In this document: piece by piece, positions 31,528-40,387 of the stretch | Layout: each line of letters begins with the position of its first letter | How positions within the stretch are numbered: position 1 is the stretch's first letter | Made by a program: the position numbers and the translations under genes | The notes under the pieces: model-generated | What the model saw: the letters and a program-made list of their open reading frames with translations, nothing else | Told to the model about the DNA's origin: nothing | The model's database searches: none | DNA from: Chlamydiota bacterium | GTDB lineage: Bacteria > Chlamydiota > Chlamydiia > Chlamydiales > Rhabdochlamydiaceae | Length of the DNA stretch: 64,000 nucleotides | Direction: 5' to 3' | Assembly: GCA_026398435.1 (NCBI GenBank) | Contig: JAPLSW010000033.1 | Coordinates: 49,762 to 113,761 of the forward strand

Positions 31528-33702
31528 TTACTTTTTCCTAACTTCAGTTTTCACATAAAATTCTTTCATCATCTTAAAAAGAACATCAGCATCTTCATAA
31601 GCCTTCTTACAGTTTGGAATACTCTTAAGAAAGGTAGATCCATAGGACTTAGTCATGAGTCTTTTGTCTAGACAAAGTATGCACCCGCGATCAGTATTTT
31701 TACGAATAAGCCGACCGAATCCCTGCTTAAATTTAATGGAGGCAGAAGGAAGAGAATAGCCTGAAAAAGAGTCTTTGCCCCCTTTTTCGTACATCTCACT
31801 AAAGGCTTGATAAATAGGATCTGATGGGACTTTAAAGGGTAGCTTTACAATGATCACGCAACGAAGAGCTTCCCCTGGAACATCGACACCCTCCCAGAAG
31901 GAGTCTGTTGCAAAAAGGACATTGCCCTCTTTAGCTTTAAATTTCTCAATGAGTACTTGCCTTGAGGCATCTCCTTGTTTAAGGAGGGTAAAATCTTTTA
32001 GCTTCTCTTCTACCAGGCGATACACCTGCCTTAACATATCGTAGGAGGTAAATAACACAAAACAGCTTCCTCTAGAGGCAATCACTGCTTTGCAGATCAT
32101 CTCTGCTGCCTCTTTTATGAAGCCTGGATCCGAAGGAAGGGAAATGTCTTTAGGAACCGCGAGGAGCACCCTATTCTGATAATCAAAAGGAGAGGGATAA
32201 ATTTTTTCAGAAAGTTCGCTTGCGTCTAATTTACCAGCGAGGCCAATACGCTCTTTAACATAGCTAAATTTACTCGATGAAGTAAGGGTTGCGCTACATA
32301 GTATGCTAGATACTCTTGGATCAAATAAATGCTGCTTCAAATAGGCCGCCACATTTAAATGAGCATCAACTAGCATAATATTGGACATAAACCCCGTCAG
32401 CTCAATCCAGCGAACACGGGTAATATCATTTTCATCGAGGGTAAAGGAGCGAAGATCTTGCGCTTTTTCAGAAATTGTTTGTGCAACGAATTCAATTTCT
32501 TGCAAGTGCACAGATAATTTTTCTATGACGGCTTTGTCTGGCTCTCCTATATCACTACGAAGATTGCCCAGCTGCATGGCCATCTTGACTAGGCTATCAG
32601 CCACTTGTATGAAGAGAGGTTTTAGCTGAGTCTGCCAGTACTCAGATAAAAAGTGCTCAGGTTTCAGCCTGAAACGCACTTCTTTAGACTCCGATCCTCG
32701 GTCAGCTTTTAAGTAGGTCTCTGAGAAAAATTCTATTCTTTTAAAGAGCTCTTCAATTTGCAAGACAAGATCTCTTTTTTGCCCTAAAAGATCTGTTTGC
32801 AAATGAATTTGCAAAGAAGGGTTTTTTATCTCAAGCTTGATAAGGTCTTTGAGAAAAAGAAGACACCGACTTTTTTCCGGATGGTGATCAGAATAGAGCC
32901 TACCGAGCCAGCGAACGAGATCGATCCTGTCATTTTTCCTAGCAAAACTCTCAAGGGCAATTTCATCTAAATGATGAGCCTCATCCACAACAAGCCGATA
33001 AAATTTAGGAAGAAGCGATTTTTCCTCTTTTCCCTTTGCATGCACCTTAGAAGAGATCTCAGCCATGAGCAGATGGTGATTTACAATCAAAAGTTGAGCT
33101 TCCGACATTTTCTTTCGGGCTTTAAAAAAAAAGCATTCTTTGTATTGTGGACACTGCACATTTGTACAAGAACTTCTATCAGCAGACACCTGATCCCAAA
33201 GAAATTGTGGGACAGGAAAGGGAACATCTGAGTAAGAACCATTTTGATCAACCTCTGACCACTGCTGCAGCTCAGATAGTTTATTTTGTTCTTCAGGAAG
33301 TAAGCTCAAACGATCGTTTGAGGCTTCGTGTAATTTTTTAAGACATAGGTAGTTACTCATCCCTTTTACAAGAACGGGCTGGATATCGACATTAAGAGCT
33401 TTAAGTAAAAAGGGAATATCTTTTTCAGTAAGCTGCTCTTGCAGAGGTATTGTATGAGTGGAGATGACAGTTTGCTCACCGCGCGTAATCGCCCAGTAAA
33501 TAGCAGGAATGAGATAAGCCCAGCTTTTTCCAACGCCGGTTCCTGCTTCTATGAGAGCGATCTTTTCCTTTTCATAAGCTTCGAGGATTTGCAAAGACAT
33601 TTGTCTTTGCTCTTCTCGAAGCTCATAATCTTTAAGGATTTTACTTAAAATTCCTTCCTGAGAAAAAACGGAATCGACAAACTCTTGGCTACTTAGCTTC
33701 AC
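31528..33702 (-). CDS. dinG: DinG-type ATP-dependent DNA helicase (XPD-like, Fe-S)
   Basis: 724 residues, superfamily 2. Walker A AGTGVGKS (53-60), motif Ia STHTIPLQEQL, an iron-sulfur domain between motifs Ia and II with four cysteines (NYLC, then C-TNVQ-C-PQYKE-C), DEAH box VVDEAHHLDE, SATL (motif III-like CSATLTSSS), and motifs V-VI FATDSFWEGVDVPG and QGFGRLIRKNTDRG. It unwinds 5'-3' on forked or D-/R-loop structures during repair and replication. The N-terminus lacks an exonuclease domain. Leftward gene, 36 bases after rpoD's stop region, so possibly cotranscribed with it. Confidence 0.92.
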   Translation of the reverse strand: MKLSSQEFVDSVFSQEGILSKILKDYELREEQRQMSLQILEAYEKEKIALIEAGTGVGKSWAYLIPAIYWAITRGEQTVISTHTIPLQEQLTEKDIPFLLKALNVDIQPVLVKGMSNYLCLKKLHEASNDRLSLLPEEQNKLSELQQWSEVDQNGSYSDVPFPVPQFLWDQVSADRSSCTNVQCPQYKECFFFKARKKMSEAQLLIVNHHLLMAEISSKVHAKGKEEKSLLPKFYRLVVDEAHHLDEIALESFARKNDRIDLVRWLGRLYSDHHPEKSRCLLFLKDLIKLEIKNPSLQIHLQTDLLGQKRDLVLQIEELFKRIEFFSETYLKADRGSESKEVRFRLKPEHFLSEYWQTQLKPLFIQVADSLVKMAMQLGNLRSDIGEPDKAVIEKLSVHLQEIEFVAQTISEKAQDLRSFTLDENDITRVRWIELTGFMSNIMLVDAHLNVAAYLKQHLFDPRVSSILCSATLTSSSKFSYVKERIGLAGKLDASELSEKIYPSPFDYQNRVLLAVPKDISLPSDPGFIKEAAEMICKAVIASRGSCFVLFTSYDMLRQVYRLVEEKLKDFTLLKQGDASRQVLIEKFKAKEGNVLFATDSFWEGVDVPGEALRCVIIVKLPFKVPSDPIYQAFSEMYEKGGKDSFSGYSLPSASIKFKQGFGRLIRKNTDRGCILCLDKRLMTKSYGSTFLKSIPNCKKAYEDADVLFKMMKEFYVKTEVRKK

Positions 33703-33737
33703 AAGGAACCTTCATAAAAAAAGATCCCTAGAAGGTA

Positions 33738-35405
33738 TCAATCGTTTTCTAATAAATCAAGGAAAGCCTGCAGTTGTTTAGAACGAGTAGGATGGCGCAT
33801 CTTTCTTAGAGCCTTCGCCTCGATCTGTCTTACCCTTTCTCTTGTTACTTTAAATCGGACACCAACCTCTTCTAAGGTCTTTGGTTTGCCATCTAAAAGC
33901 CCAAAACGTTCGATAAGTACTGTTCTTTCTCTATCAGTGAGCGTAGACAGAACATCGTTCATTTTATCTTTCAAGATCGCATAGCCGGTCGCTTCAGCAG
34001 GTGATTCAATTGTAGTATCTTCAAGGAAATCTCCAAATTGGCTCTCTCCCCCATCTCCCACTTCTGCTTGCAGGGAGATCGGATGTTGAGCGATCTTATA
34101 GATCTCACGCACCCTTTCTGGAGTAAGGTTTAGCTCAGTTGCAAGCTCTTCTGGAGTTGGCTCGCGACCAGTTTCCATCATGAGCTTTTTAGCTCCTCGA
34201 AGAACCTTATTTATCGTCTCAATCATATGCACAGGGATACGGATAGTACGAGCCTGGTCAGCGATTGCGCGCGTTACAGCCTGACGAATCCACCATGTAG
34301 CATAAGTAGAAAACTTATATCCTCTGCGGTACTCAAACTTTTCTACCGCTTTCATCAGACCCATGTTTCCTTCTTGGATAAGGTCTAAGAAAGAAAGGCC
34401 TCTATTAGTATATTTCTTAGCAATCGAGATCACAAGACGGAGGTTGGACTCAACCATCTCCCTTTTCGCTTCCTGGCTTTTATCCATCCAGCGTTGGAGC
34501 ATACGAACGTCTTTTTTGAATTCATCAAGCGATCTTCCTGCAGCGAGCTCTCTTTTTACGAGCTTTCTTTGTACCGCCAGTAACTTTGCGGCAGCAAATT
34601 TGTTTTTCTCAGCCCTTGGCATAAGCTCTTGGATTTCTTTTTCAAGAACCAAGAATCTCTCATAGCCATTAAGAATAACCTCGCCGAAATCTTCTATGAT
34701 ATTATGTTTGCAATATACCCTGCGAAGATAGGACTGCGTTCTAATACGACATTTTTCAATGTCCTCTGAAAGCTTCACTTTGTCCATTTTCTTAAGCTTA
34801 GGATCTTTTAACTGCATCTGAAAACCTTCTAAGATCGAGTCTTCATGCTTTAGAAGGGAGCAAAGCTTTGGAAGGAGGGCTAAATAACCAGCTTTATCTG
34901 AAACTTCTTTTTCAGATACGGTCTTATCAAAACGGTCTTTTCCGGTGATCAGGTAGTTTGCAATCGAAATAGCTTCTCTTGTCGAATAGCGGAAGCGCAT
35001 AATAATTTTTTCGATCTGAATCTGAGCCTTCTCAATCCTCTTAGAGATCTCAACTTCTTCCTCTCGTGTTAACAAGGGAACAGATCCCATCTCTTTCAGA
35101 TACATCCTAACAGGGTCGTCTGATGTCCCTTCAGGCCTTTTTGCAAGACCTTCTAATTCTTTAGCCTCTTTCTTACGCTCTTTTTGCCTTTCTACTTCAG
35201 CCTGGTTTAGGATCTGAATATCCATACCACTTAAGAAGATAAGGATCTGGTCTATCTGCTCAGCAGAGTCAAAATTCATTGGCAGAATTTCATTGATCTC
35301 TTCGTAGGTGATATAACCTTGCTCTTTCGCAATTGCGACGAGCTCTTCCACCTTCTGTTGGTGCTGCTGGCTAAGTGTCGTGTTGAATGCTGTCCCTTTA
35401 GTCAT
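33738..35405 (-). CDS. rpoD: Primary RNA polymerase sigma factor (sigma-66/RpoD)
   Basis: 555 residues from the ATG at 35405, chosen for the AGGACG eight bases upstream; frames before it add unlike sequence. Region 1.1 ([16 protein letters not shown]), 1.2 ([11 protein letters not shown]), the long non-conserved region, 2.1-2.4 ([27 protein letters not shown], then [20 protein letters not shown]), 3.x and 4.1-4.2 ([30 protein letters not shown]). Near-identical blocks to Chlamydia sigma-66, including [31 protein letters not shown] spelling, place the genome in Chlamydiae. It directs house-keeping transcription. Confidence 0.97.
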   Translation of the reverse strand: MTKGTAFNTTLSQQHQQKVEELVAIAKEQGYITYEEINEILPMNFDSAEQIDQILIFLSGMDIQILNQAEVERQKERKKEAKELEGLAKRPEGTSDDPVRMYLKEMGSVPLLTREEEVEISKRIEKAQIQIEKIIMRFRYSTREAISIANYLITGKDRFDKTVSEKEVSDKAGYLALLPKLCSLLKHEDSILEGFQMQLKDPKLKKMDKVKLSEDIEKCRIRTQSYLRRVYCKHNIIEDFGEVILNGYERFLVLEKEIQELMPRAEKNKFAAAKLLAVQRKLVKRELAAGRSLDEFKKDVRMLQRWMDKSQEAKREMVESNLRLVISIAKKYTNRGLSFLDLIQEGNMGLMKAVEKFEYRRGYKFSTYATWWIRQAVTRAIADQARTIRIPVHMIETINKVLRGAKKLMMETGREPTPEELATELNLTPERVREIYKIAQHPISLQAEVGDGGESQFGDFLEDTTIESPAEATGYAILKDKMNDVLSTLTDRERTVLIERFGLLDGKPKTLEEVGVRFKVTRERVRQIEAKALRKMRHPTRSKQLQAFLDLLEND

Positions 35406-35699
35406 AACGTCCTGGATGAATTTAAGGAGCCTCGAGATTTTGTTAAAAAGTACATAACTCTCAAGCAAAATAAAAAATTTACAGATAACCCTTTTTTTAG
35501 AGCAAGTAAAAGCTCAAAGAAAAATGTAATTTTCTCGAAAAAATATAGTCATTGAAGCACATCCTACCAGGAGAATCAGAAATTAGCAAACTGTTTACCT
35601 GAAGTTTTCCCCCTTCCTTGTTAAATTAGGGAAATTTGCAACAAAAGCTATCGATTCGCTATACTCGATCTGCGAAAAAATTATTTTACTCTAGAATCT

Positions 35700-36296
35700 A
35701 TGCTAAAGCTGCTCAAAATACTGCGTTCTCCTTCTATAGCTGCAGAATCTCTTCTCCCGTTAGATGTGTATAGGATAAGCGAGAATTATCAAAGTCTTCT
35801 ACTCTACGAATGTAAAAGACTGAGAATTACCTATATCGTTGCTTTCCCCTGGTGCAAGCATCTAGAAATCGAAAAATGTAAAGCTGCTTTACAAATTGAA
35901 TCCAACCTAAAGGTTTGGCTTATTTTTAAATTCCCCTTCCTTTCCTGGAATATGCAAAGCTTTATCGAAAAGGATGGCCACTGCAAGTGCTATTTCTATC
36001 AACTTCAGAAAGGCAGCTGGATGGCCTTCGACAGAAGAAAATTCCCTATTAAGGGAGGCCGAAACTACACTAGCCATCCCTTTAGCCTAAACTTTGAAAG
36101 ACCCTATGAAATGGGCCTTGAAGGGGACTTTGAGTTCAGGATGAAAACTCATAAAAATTTCGCAAAGGCAATTCATCAAAAGCTTGCCTTCCTGCAGCAA
36201 AGACCCCGACTATGGAAATCCTTAAACAAAAAAAACACCTACAAAACTGCAGTCTCGGAAACCTATGAATTTCTTCTTAAAAAGCTAGAAAGCTAA
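35700..36296 (+). CDS. Hypothetical protein between rpoD and rpsT
   Basis: 198 residues, soluble, basic, rich in aromatic residues (WLIFKFPFLSWNMQSF, CKCYFYQLQKGSWMAFDRRKF). No signal peptide or known motif. Its place divergent from rpoD and before rpsT matches that of a chlamydial hypothetical gene (CT616 in C. trachomatis, from memory), so it is probably conserved across the phylum. The ATG at 35700 has no strong Shine-Dalgarno. Its end overlaps the convergent DUF3592-like gene by 12 bases. Function unknown. Confidence 0.65.
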   Translation: MLKLLKILRSPSIAAESLLPLDVYRISENYQSLLLYECKRLRITYIVAFPWCKHLEIEKCKAALQIESNLKVWLIFKFPFLSWNMQSFIEKDGHCKCYFYQLQKGSWMAFDRRKFPIKGGRNYTSHPFSLNFERPYEMGLEGDFEFRMKTHKNFAKAIHQKLAFLQQRPRLWKSLNKKNTYKTAVSETYEFLLKKLES

Positions 36297-36725
36297 CCTA
36301 GAAAAAAACCCCCGCAAGAAAACAAAGTAAAGAGACACACATAATGTCAAAAATGCTTGGATACAAGCTTGAAAGGGAAATATCTTTTGCAGGCTTGATA
36401 CCTTTGGATTCTTTTTGTTGTACCAAGCAGCCCAAGGCTTGTCCTTAATTTCTTTGATCGCATATTGTGCCGAAGGTTCGTTAAGGAAATAGGGTTTTGT
36501 AAAAATTATTTCACTTTCGTAGCTGGTATTAGCCACCTTAAAGAGGTACGTAGCTTCAATAGTAAACTGTGAAGAAGATTTTTGATTTACCCTCCACTCA
36601 AGTACTTTCGCTATAGCCCTAGAGTCTAACCGGGAATATTTCCAGAGCCCCATCATAGCAATACTTGCAAACCAAATGGTTATCCCTGAGGAGATTACAA
36701 CTAACGCGAGCCAAAATTTATTCAT
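36285..36725 (-). CDS. DUF3592-like membrane protein
   Basis: 146 residues with a membrane helix near each end (~5-28, WLALVVISSGITIWFASIAMMGLW, and ~120-138, QAFLTLCVSLYFVFLRGF). Between them is a small beta domain with the DUF3592 pattern: RAIAKVLEWRV, a Y-x-F-x-V strand (ATYLFKVANTSYES), and PWAAWYNKKNPKVSSL resembling V.V.YDP.NP...L. The domain would lie in the periplasm. Family function unknown. Overlaps the convergent gene by 12 bases. Confidence 0.7.
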   Translation of the reverse strand: MNKFWLALVVISSGITIWFASIAMMGLWKYSRLDSRAIAKVLEWRVNQKSSSQFTIEATYLFKVANTSYESEIIFTKPYFLNEPSAQYAIKEIKDKPWAAWYNKKNPKVSSLQKIFPFQACIQAFLTLCVSLYFVFLRGFFSRLAF

Positions 36726-36819
36726 TTTTTTATCCTATTTCTACATGAGACTTTGACGAATTATAGAGTTTTAGGTATATTGTCGTGCATCTTAATTCTT
36801 TATAAGCAGAGTTATACGC

Positions 36820-37104
36820 ATGGCAGACGATAAAAAGAAAGTTACTAAAGCGAGAAGACCCTCAGCTCTCAAGCGAGATCTTCAGGGCGAAAAAAGAAGA
36901 TTGAAAAACAAAACTTACAAATCAACGGTAAGCAGCGCGATCAAAGCCTTCGAAACCAGTCTTTCTCAAAAAGATACAGCTACAATAAAAGAAAAACTAA
37001 GTCTAGTTTGCAGCCTTATGGATAAAGGTGTTAAAAAAGGCATCTATCCACAAAATAAAGCAAACCGCACTAAGTCTAATTTTGCTGTAAAAGTTCCCGC
37101 TTAA
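36820..37104 (+). CDS. rpsT: 30S ribosomal protein S20
   Basis: 94 residues, Lys/Arg-rich, all-helical: RRPSALKRDLQGEKRRLKN at the start, KSTVSSAIKAFETSL in the middle, GVKKGIYPQNKANRTKSNFAVKV at the end (usual GxxHKNxAARKKSRL). It binds 16S rRNA early in 30S assembly. A divergent promoter and a perfect downstream hairpin make it a single-gene unit. Position after rpoD matches Chlamydia. Confidence 0.95.
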   Translation: MADDKKKVTKARRPSALKRDLQGEKRRLKNKTYKSTVSSAIKAFETSLSQKDTATIKEKLSLVCSLMDKGVKKGIYPQNKANRTKSNFAVKVPA

Positions 37105-37114
37105 ACGCGCTCAA

Positions 37115-37156
37115 GCTTCATGACAAGATGCAAATCTTGTCATGAAGCAATTTCTT
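37115..37156. terminator. Terminator after rpsT, shared with dacB end
   Basis: Perfect 15-bp stem (GCTTCATGACAAGAT, 37115-37129; ATCTTGTCATGAAGC, 37134-37148) with loop GCAA, then AATTTCTT. Its T-run is weak, but the stem is strong and lies between convergent rpsT and dacB. Confidence 0.85.
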
Positions 37157-38627
37157 ATTCTCTTGAATACATTGCCATATACTTGCAGATCTCATTTTCA
37201 AGTCTTGACTCTTTAGGTCTTGGCTCGATGAAACCATTGATCATAATAGAAAAGGCAAGCTCTTCCCCTTCTTTTGTAGTTACATAGCCCGATACCGTTC
37301 TCACTCCTCTCATAGATCCTGTTTTAGCTCGTACTTTAGATAAGAGCCTGTCATCATCCATAGCAGTTTTTAATGAGCCATCAACCCCTGAAATGGGCAA
37401 TGAGGCTAGAAACTCTGCTGAATAGGGAAAAGATTTTTTAATCTCTGTAAGGAACTCCACAAATTGTCTCGGAGATACAAGATTATATCTCGAAAGACCA
37501 GAGCCATCCAGAATTACCATCTCAGAGCTGTTTAGACCGATCTTATGGTCTAGAAATTCTCGAACGGCCTGGCTTGCATTACTCCAGCTTCCCATAGTGC
37601 CAAAGCGCCTTTGTCCTGTTTTCTTAAAAAGACAGTCTGCATATAAATTATCAGAATCTTTCATCATTTTTTGTACGATAAGGCTAATGGGACGGGACCT
37701 ATGTTCTGCAAGTTGCATCCCATTTTCCGGGCTCTTTTTTTCTTCTACGCTACTTGTGATAGTAATATTTTGTTTTGCAAGCATTTCTAAAAATAGGTGC
37801 CCAGTGTAGAGGTGAGGCTGATCAAGCGACACTTCATAGGTAATGGGCTCGCTTGTTTTCGCTATTGCCCCTTTAATCTGGATAAGGTTCTTATTTGCTG
37901 CAACACGCCTAAATACGGCGAGATTTGAGTTTGTCTCTTCTATCGTTTTAGAGAGATTTTCTACGCTTACAAAGCTAGTTTTGGGATGGACAAATATTTT
38001 AGCAGGCTGAGAGCTGTCATCTCCCGGGCAGATCCACAGCTGCAAGCAGCTGTGGTTGACAGTGAGGGCGTCCATAGGAGAATTCCAGTATTCAGGCTCA
38101 TCGTCCCACATCCATCCAGGACCTTGGCTCACCCCATCAAAATCCGAGTTATCTACATAAAGAGTTCCAGTGATCTCTTCAATTCCCGCAAGTTTTAATT
38201 GAAAAACTAGTTCTTCAAGGTTTTTAGATTGGAGCTCGGGATCACCACTACCTTTTAAATAAATATTACCCTCGAGCTTTTTATCGACAATCTGACCATC
38301 TGTCCATACTGTCGTAGCAAAGGTATAATCAGGCCCTAGCATCGCAAGGGCGCTGGCTCCCGTAAAAAGTTTTAAGCAGCTTGCTGGAATAAATAGATTT
38401 TCTGCATTTTTCTGATAGAGCCTCAGACCGCTCCGAAGAGATACGATTTCTACCCCAACATTTGCTTTCCCTGCATATTGCTCGATGACTTTATCGAGAT
38501 TTCTTTTAAACTGCTGCGCTTGGTATTTTGAAGATTTAGGTGTTGAAGATGCAGCGCTTAAAAGCGGGGACTGAATAAAAACAAAACTAAGAATTACGGT
38601 AAAGCTGATAGCGGCGCGACGAAACAT
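37155..38627 (-). CDS. dacB: D-alanyl-D-alanine carboxypeptidase/endopeptidase (PBP4, peptidase S13)
   Basis: 490 residues with a signal peptide (MFRRAAISFTVILSFVFIQSPLLSAA). Active-site motifs: S83-C-L-K86 (PASCLKLF), S-D-N (KDSDNLYAD) and K-T-G (AKTGSMRG); the LDGSGLSRYN segment is typical of S13. It trims or cleaves peptide cross-links in periplasmic peptidoglycan. Its start overlaps the recD 3' end by 34 bases, so it is the last gene of the recC-recB-recD-dacB run. Together with dapA and mreC here it supports an active peptidoglycan pathway. Confidence 0.93.
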   Translation of the reverse strand: MFRRAAISFTVILSFVFIQSPLLSAASSTPKSSKYQAQQFKRNLDKVIEQYAGKANVGVEIVSLRSGLRLYQKNAENLFIPASCLKLFTGASALAMLGPDYTFATTVWTDGQIVDKKLEGNIYLKGSGDPELQSKNLEELVFQLKLAGIEEITGTLYVDNSDFDGVSQGPGWMWDDEPEYWNSPMDALTVNHSCLQLWICPGDDSSQPAKIFVHPKTSFVSVENLSKTIEETNSNLAVFRRVAANKNLIQIKGAIAKTSEPITYEVSLDQPHLYTGHLFLEMLAKQNITITSSVEEKKSPENGMQLAEHRSRPISLIVQKMMKDSDNLYADCLFKKTGQRRFGTMGSWSNASQAVREFLDHKIGLNSSEMVILDGSGLSRYNLVSPRQFVEFLTEIKKSFPYSAEFLASLPISGVDGSLKTAMDDDRLLSKVRAKTGSMRGVRTVSGYVTTKEGEELAFSIMINGFIEPRPKESRLENEICKYMAMYSRE

Positions 38628-40387
38628 GGAAATCCCCCTGTTAGCTGCAGTCTTGCATGAAGGCCAGATATTTTTCTAGAGCTTCTAGAGATCAATTTTT
38701 CGAGCATGGCGTCACTTGCATCAATTATAACAGAACTTTTTGCCCGAGTAACTGCTGTATAAAGTACTTCCTTTCCAAAACTTCCTGAGTTGCTCGGTAC
38801 TAAAACAAGTACATTATCATATTCACTACCCTGACTTTTATGAACGGAAAGGCAGTAGGCATATTCAAAAGAAGGAAGCATTACTCCGGGAATCCTTCGA
38901 ATAAGGGGCGATGACTTATCATAAAAATATGCGGTATCTTGGCGATCAAATACATAATCTTTCTGTTTCTTCCGTTGGATTAAAAGACCGACATCCCCAT
39001 TAAAAAGACTCTGGGTATAGTCGTTCTTTGTAATAAGAATAGGACAGGCAAAAAACTCATTGCTCGGAATCTCCTCTCTATACTTACGTCTAAAAAAAGC
39101 ATTAATTGCATCGACGCCAAAAGCCCCTTTTCTCACGCAACTTAAAATCCTAAACTGATCAAATTTTTGCAATAGCTCCGATGGATCTAAAACATAATCT
39201 TCTTTTACGGGAAATTTCTTGCGGCAGAGATTCCATAAAGCTTCATAACCACTGGTTATTGAGCCCCCTTCAGAAAACAGGGAAATGCGAGCAAGGGCGG
39301 CGCCGGGCTTTTCTAATACCTCTTTAATCCCTTGGAGATCTCCTAGGTTAACAGCCTCTGCAAAATCCAAAATCTGTTTTTTATCTGAGCGGAGACTCTC
39401 TTTAAGCTGCGTACAAGGGATGCTTCCTGTTGCTAGGCAATAGTCTACAAGGTCCGCAAACAAACTCCCGCTATCAATGGGCGGAAGTTGGTCTTTATCT
39501 CCCATAAGAACTACCCTTGTCCCTTCTTCTATTCTACTTAAAAAATAGGATAGCAGCCGAGCATCGATCATCGAGGCCTCATCCACTATGATGAGATCTG
39601 CATGCAGCGGCATGCCCTCCTTCATCATATCTTCAGAAGATTTGATAGAAAGGAGCATGTGAAGGGTTCCTGAAATAAGCTTTGCTTCTTGCCCGAGCTC
39701 TCTTCTTACATTTTTTTCTAGGTGAGAGGCCGCCTTGCCAGTCGGCGCTGCAAGAACAATTCTAGGGGGGGCTTTTCCCTGATCAAGGGCTTTTGATCTA
39801 AAGACGCTTGCAATCTGGGCTGCGGTAAAAGTTTTTCCCGTGCCAGGGCCACCTGTAATTAAAGAAAGACTACAGGTAAGAGCTGTTTCTACTCCTTTTA
39901 TTTGCTCCTTATTGAGCCTGTCTGAGCAAGATATAGGTCCTTTAGGGTCTTCTAAAGAATAAGATGATATCCGGAGCAAATGAAAGACAAATCTCTCTTC
40001 AAAAAATGCATTTTTTTGCAGGTAGAAATAGGGCCCCTCTTGGCGTATAGGTCTTAAGGGGGAGTTATCAGAGCCCGGCAGATGGATGAGCGCCATCGGA
40101 AGCTCTCCAACTCCAAGATCCGCCATAGCATCAAGGGTCCTTGCAAACTCAGCATTTTCTACAAGTTCTGAGGAAGAGGGAAGGATCTTATTTTCCTGAA
40201 TTTTCAGGCACAGATGTCCCTGCCTTGCAGCAGATACAAGTTTAAAAAGGAAGGCGGCTGCATTTTCTGATGCATTTTTATAGTCTTTTAGCAGAAGTAG
40301 AACAAGGGCTGCGTCTATATCTAAGAGCCCCTCTTCTTCAATTAATGGAAGTATATGGGGAAACCGTTTTTGCATTATTTGTCGCAT
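38594..40387 (-). CDS. recD: Exodeoxyribonuclease V alpha subunit (RecD helicase)
   Basis: 597 residues, superfamily 1B 5'-3' helicase. Walker A GGPGTGKT (179-186), DEAS box (IIVDEASMIDARLL), GDKDQLPPIDSGS (motif III), and C-terminal SVHKSQGSEYDNVLVL plus YTAVTRAKSSV (motifs V-VI). Two candidate starts: ATG at 40387 (used here) and ATG at 40375, which overlaps the recB stop as TAATG. The N-terminal domain that binds RecB/RecC is present (~1-150). Part of the RecBCD double-strand-break repair and degradation complex. Confidence 0.93.
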   Translation of the reverse strand: MRQIMQKRFPHILPLIEEEGLLDIDAALVLLLLKDYKNASENAAAFLFKLVSAARQGHLCLKIQENKILPSSSELVENAEFARTLDAMADLGVGELPMALIHLPGSDNSPLRPIRQEGPYFYLQKNAFFEERFVFHLLRISSYSLEDPKGPISCSDRLNKEQIKGVETALTCSLSLITGGPGTGKTFTAAQIASVFRSKALDQGKAPPRIVLAAPTGKAASHLEKNVRRELGQEAKLISGTLHMLLSIKSSEDMMKEGMPLHADLIIVDEASMIDARLLSYFLSRIEEGTRVVLMGDKDQLPPIDSGSLFADLVDYCLATGSIPCTQLKESLRSDKKQILDFAEAVNLGDLQGIKEVLEKPGAALARISLFSEGGSITSGYEALWNLCRKKFPVKEDYVLDPSELLQKFDQFRILSCVRKGAFGVDAINAFFRRKYREEIPSNEFFACPILITKNDYTQSLFNGDVGLLIQRKKQKDYVFDRQDTAYFYDKSSPLIRRIPGVMLPSFEYAYCLSVHKSQGSEYDNVLVLVPSNSGSFGKEVLYTAVTRAKSSVIIDASDAMLEKLISRSSRKISGLHARLQLTGGFPCFVAPLSALP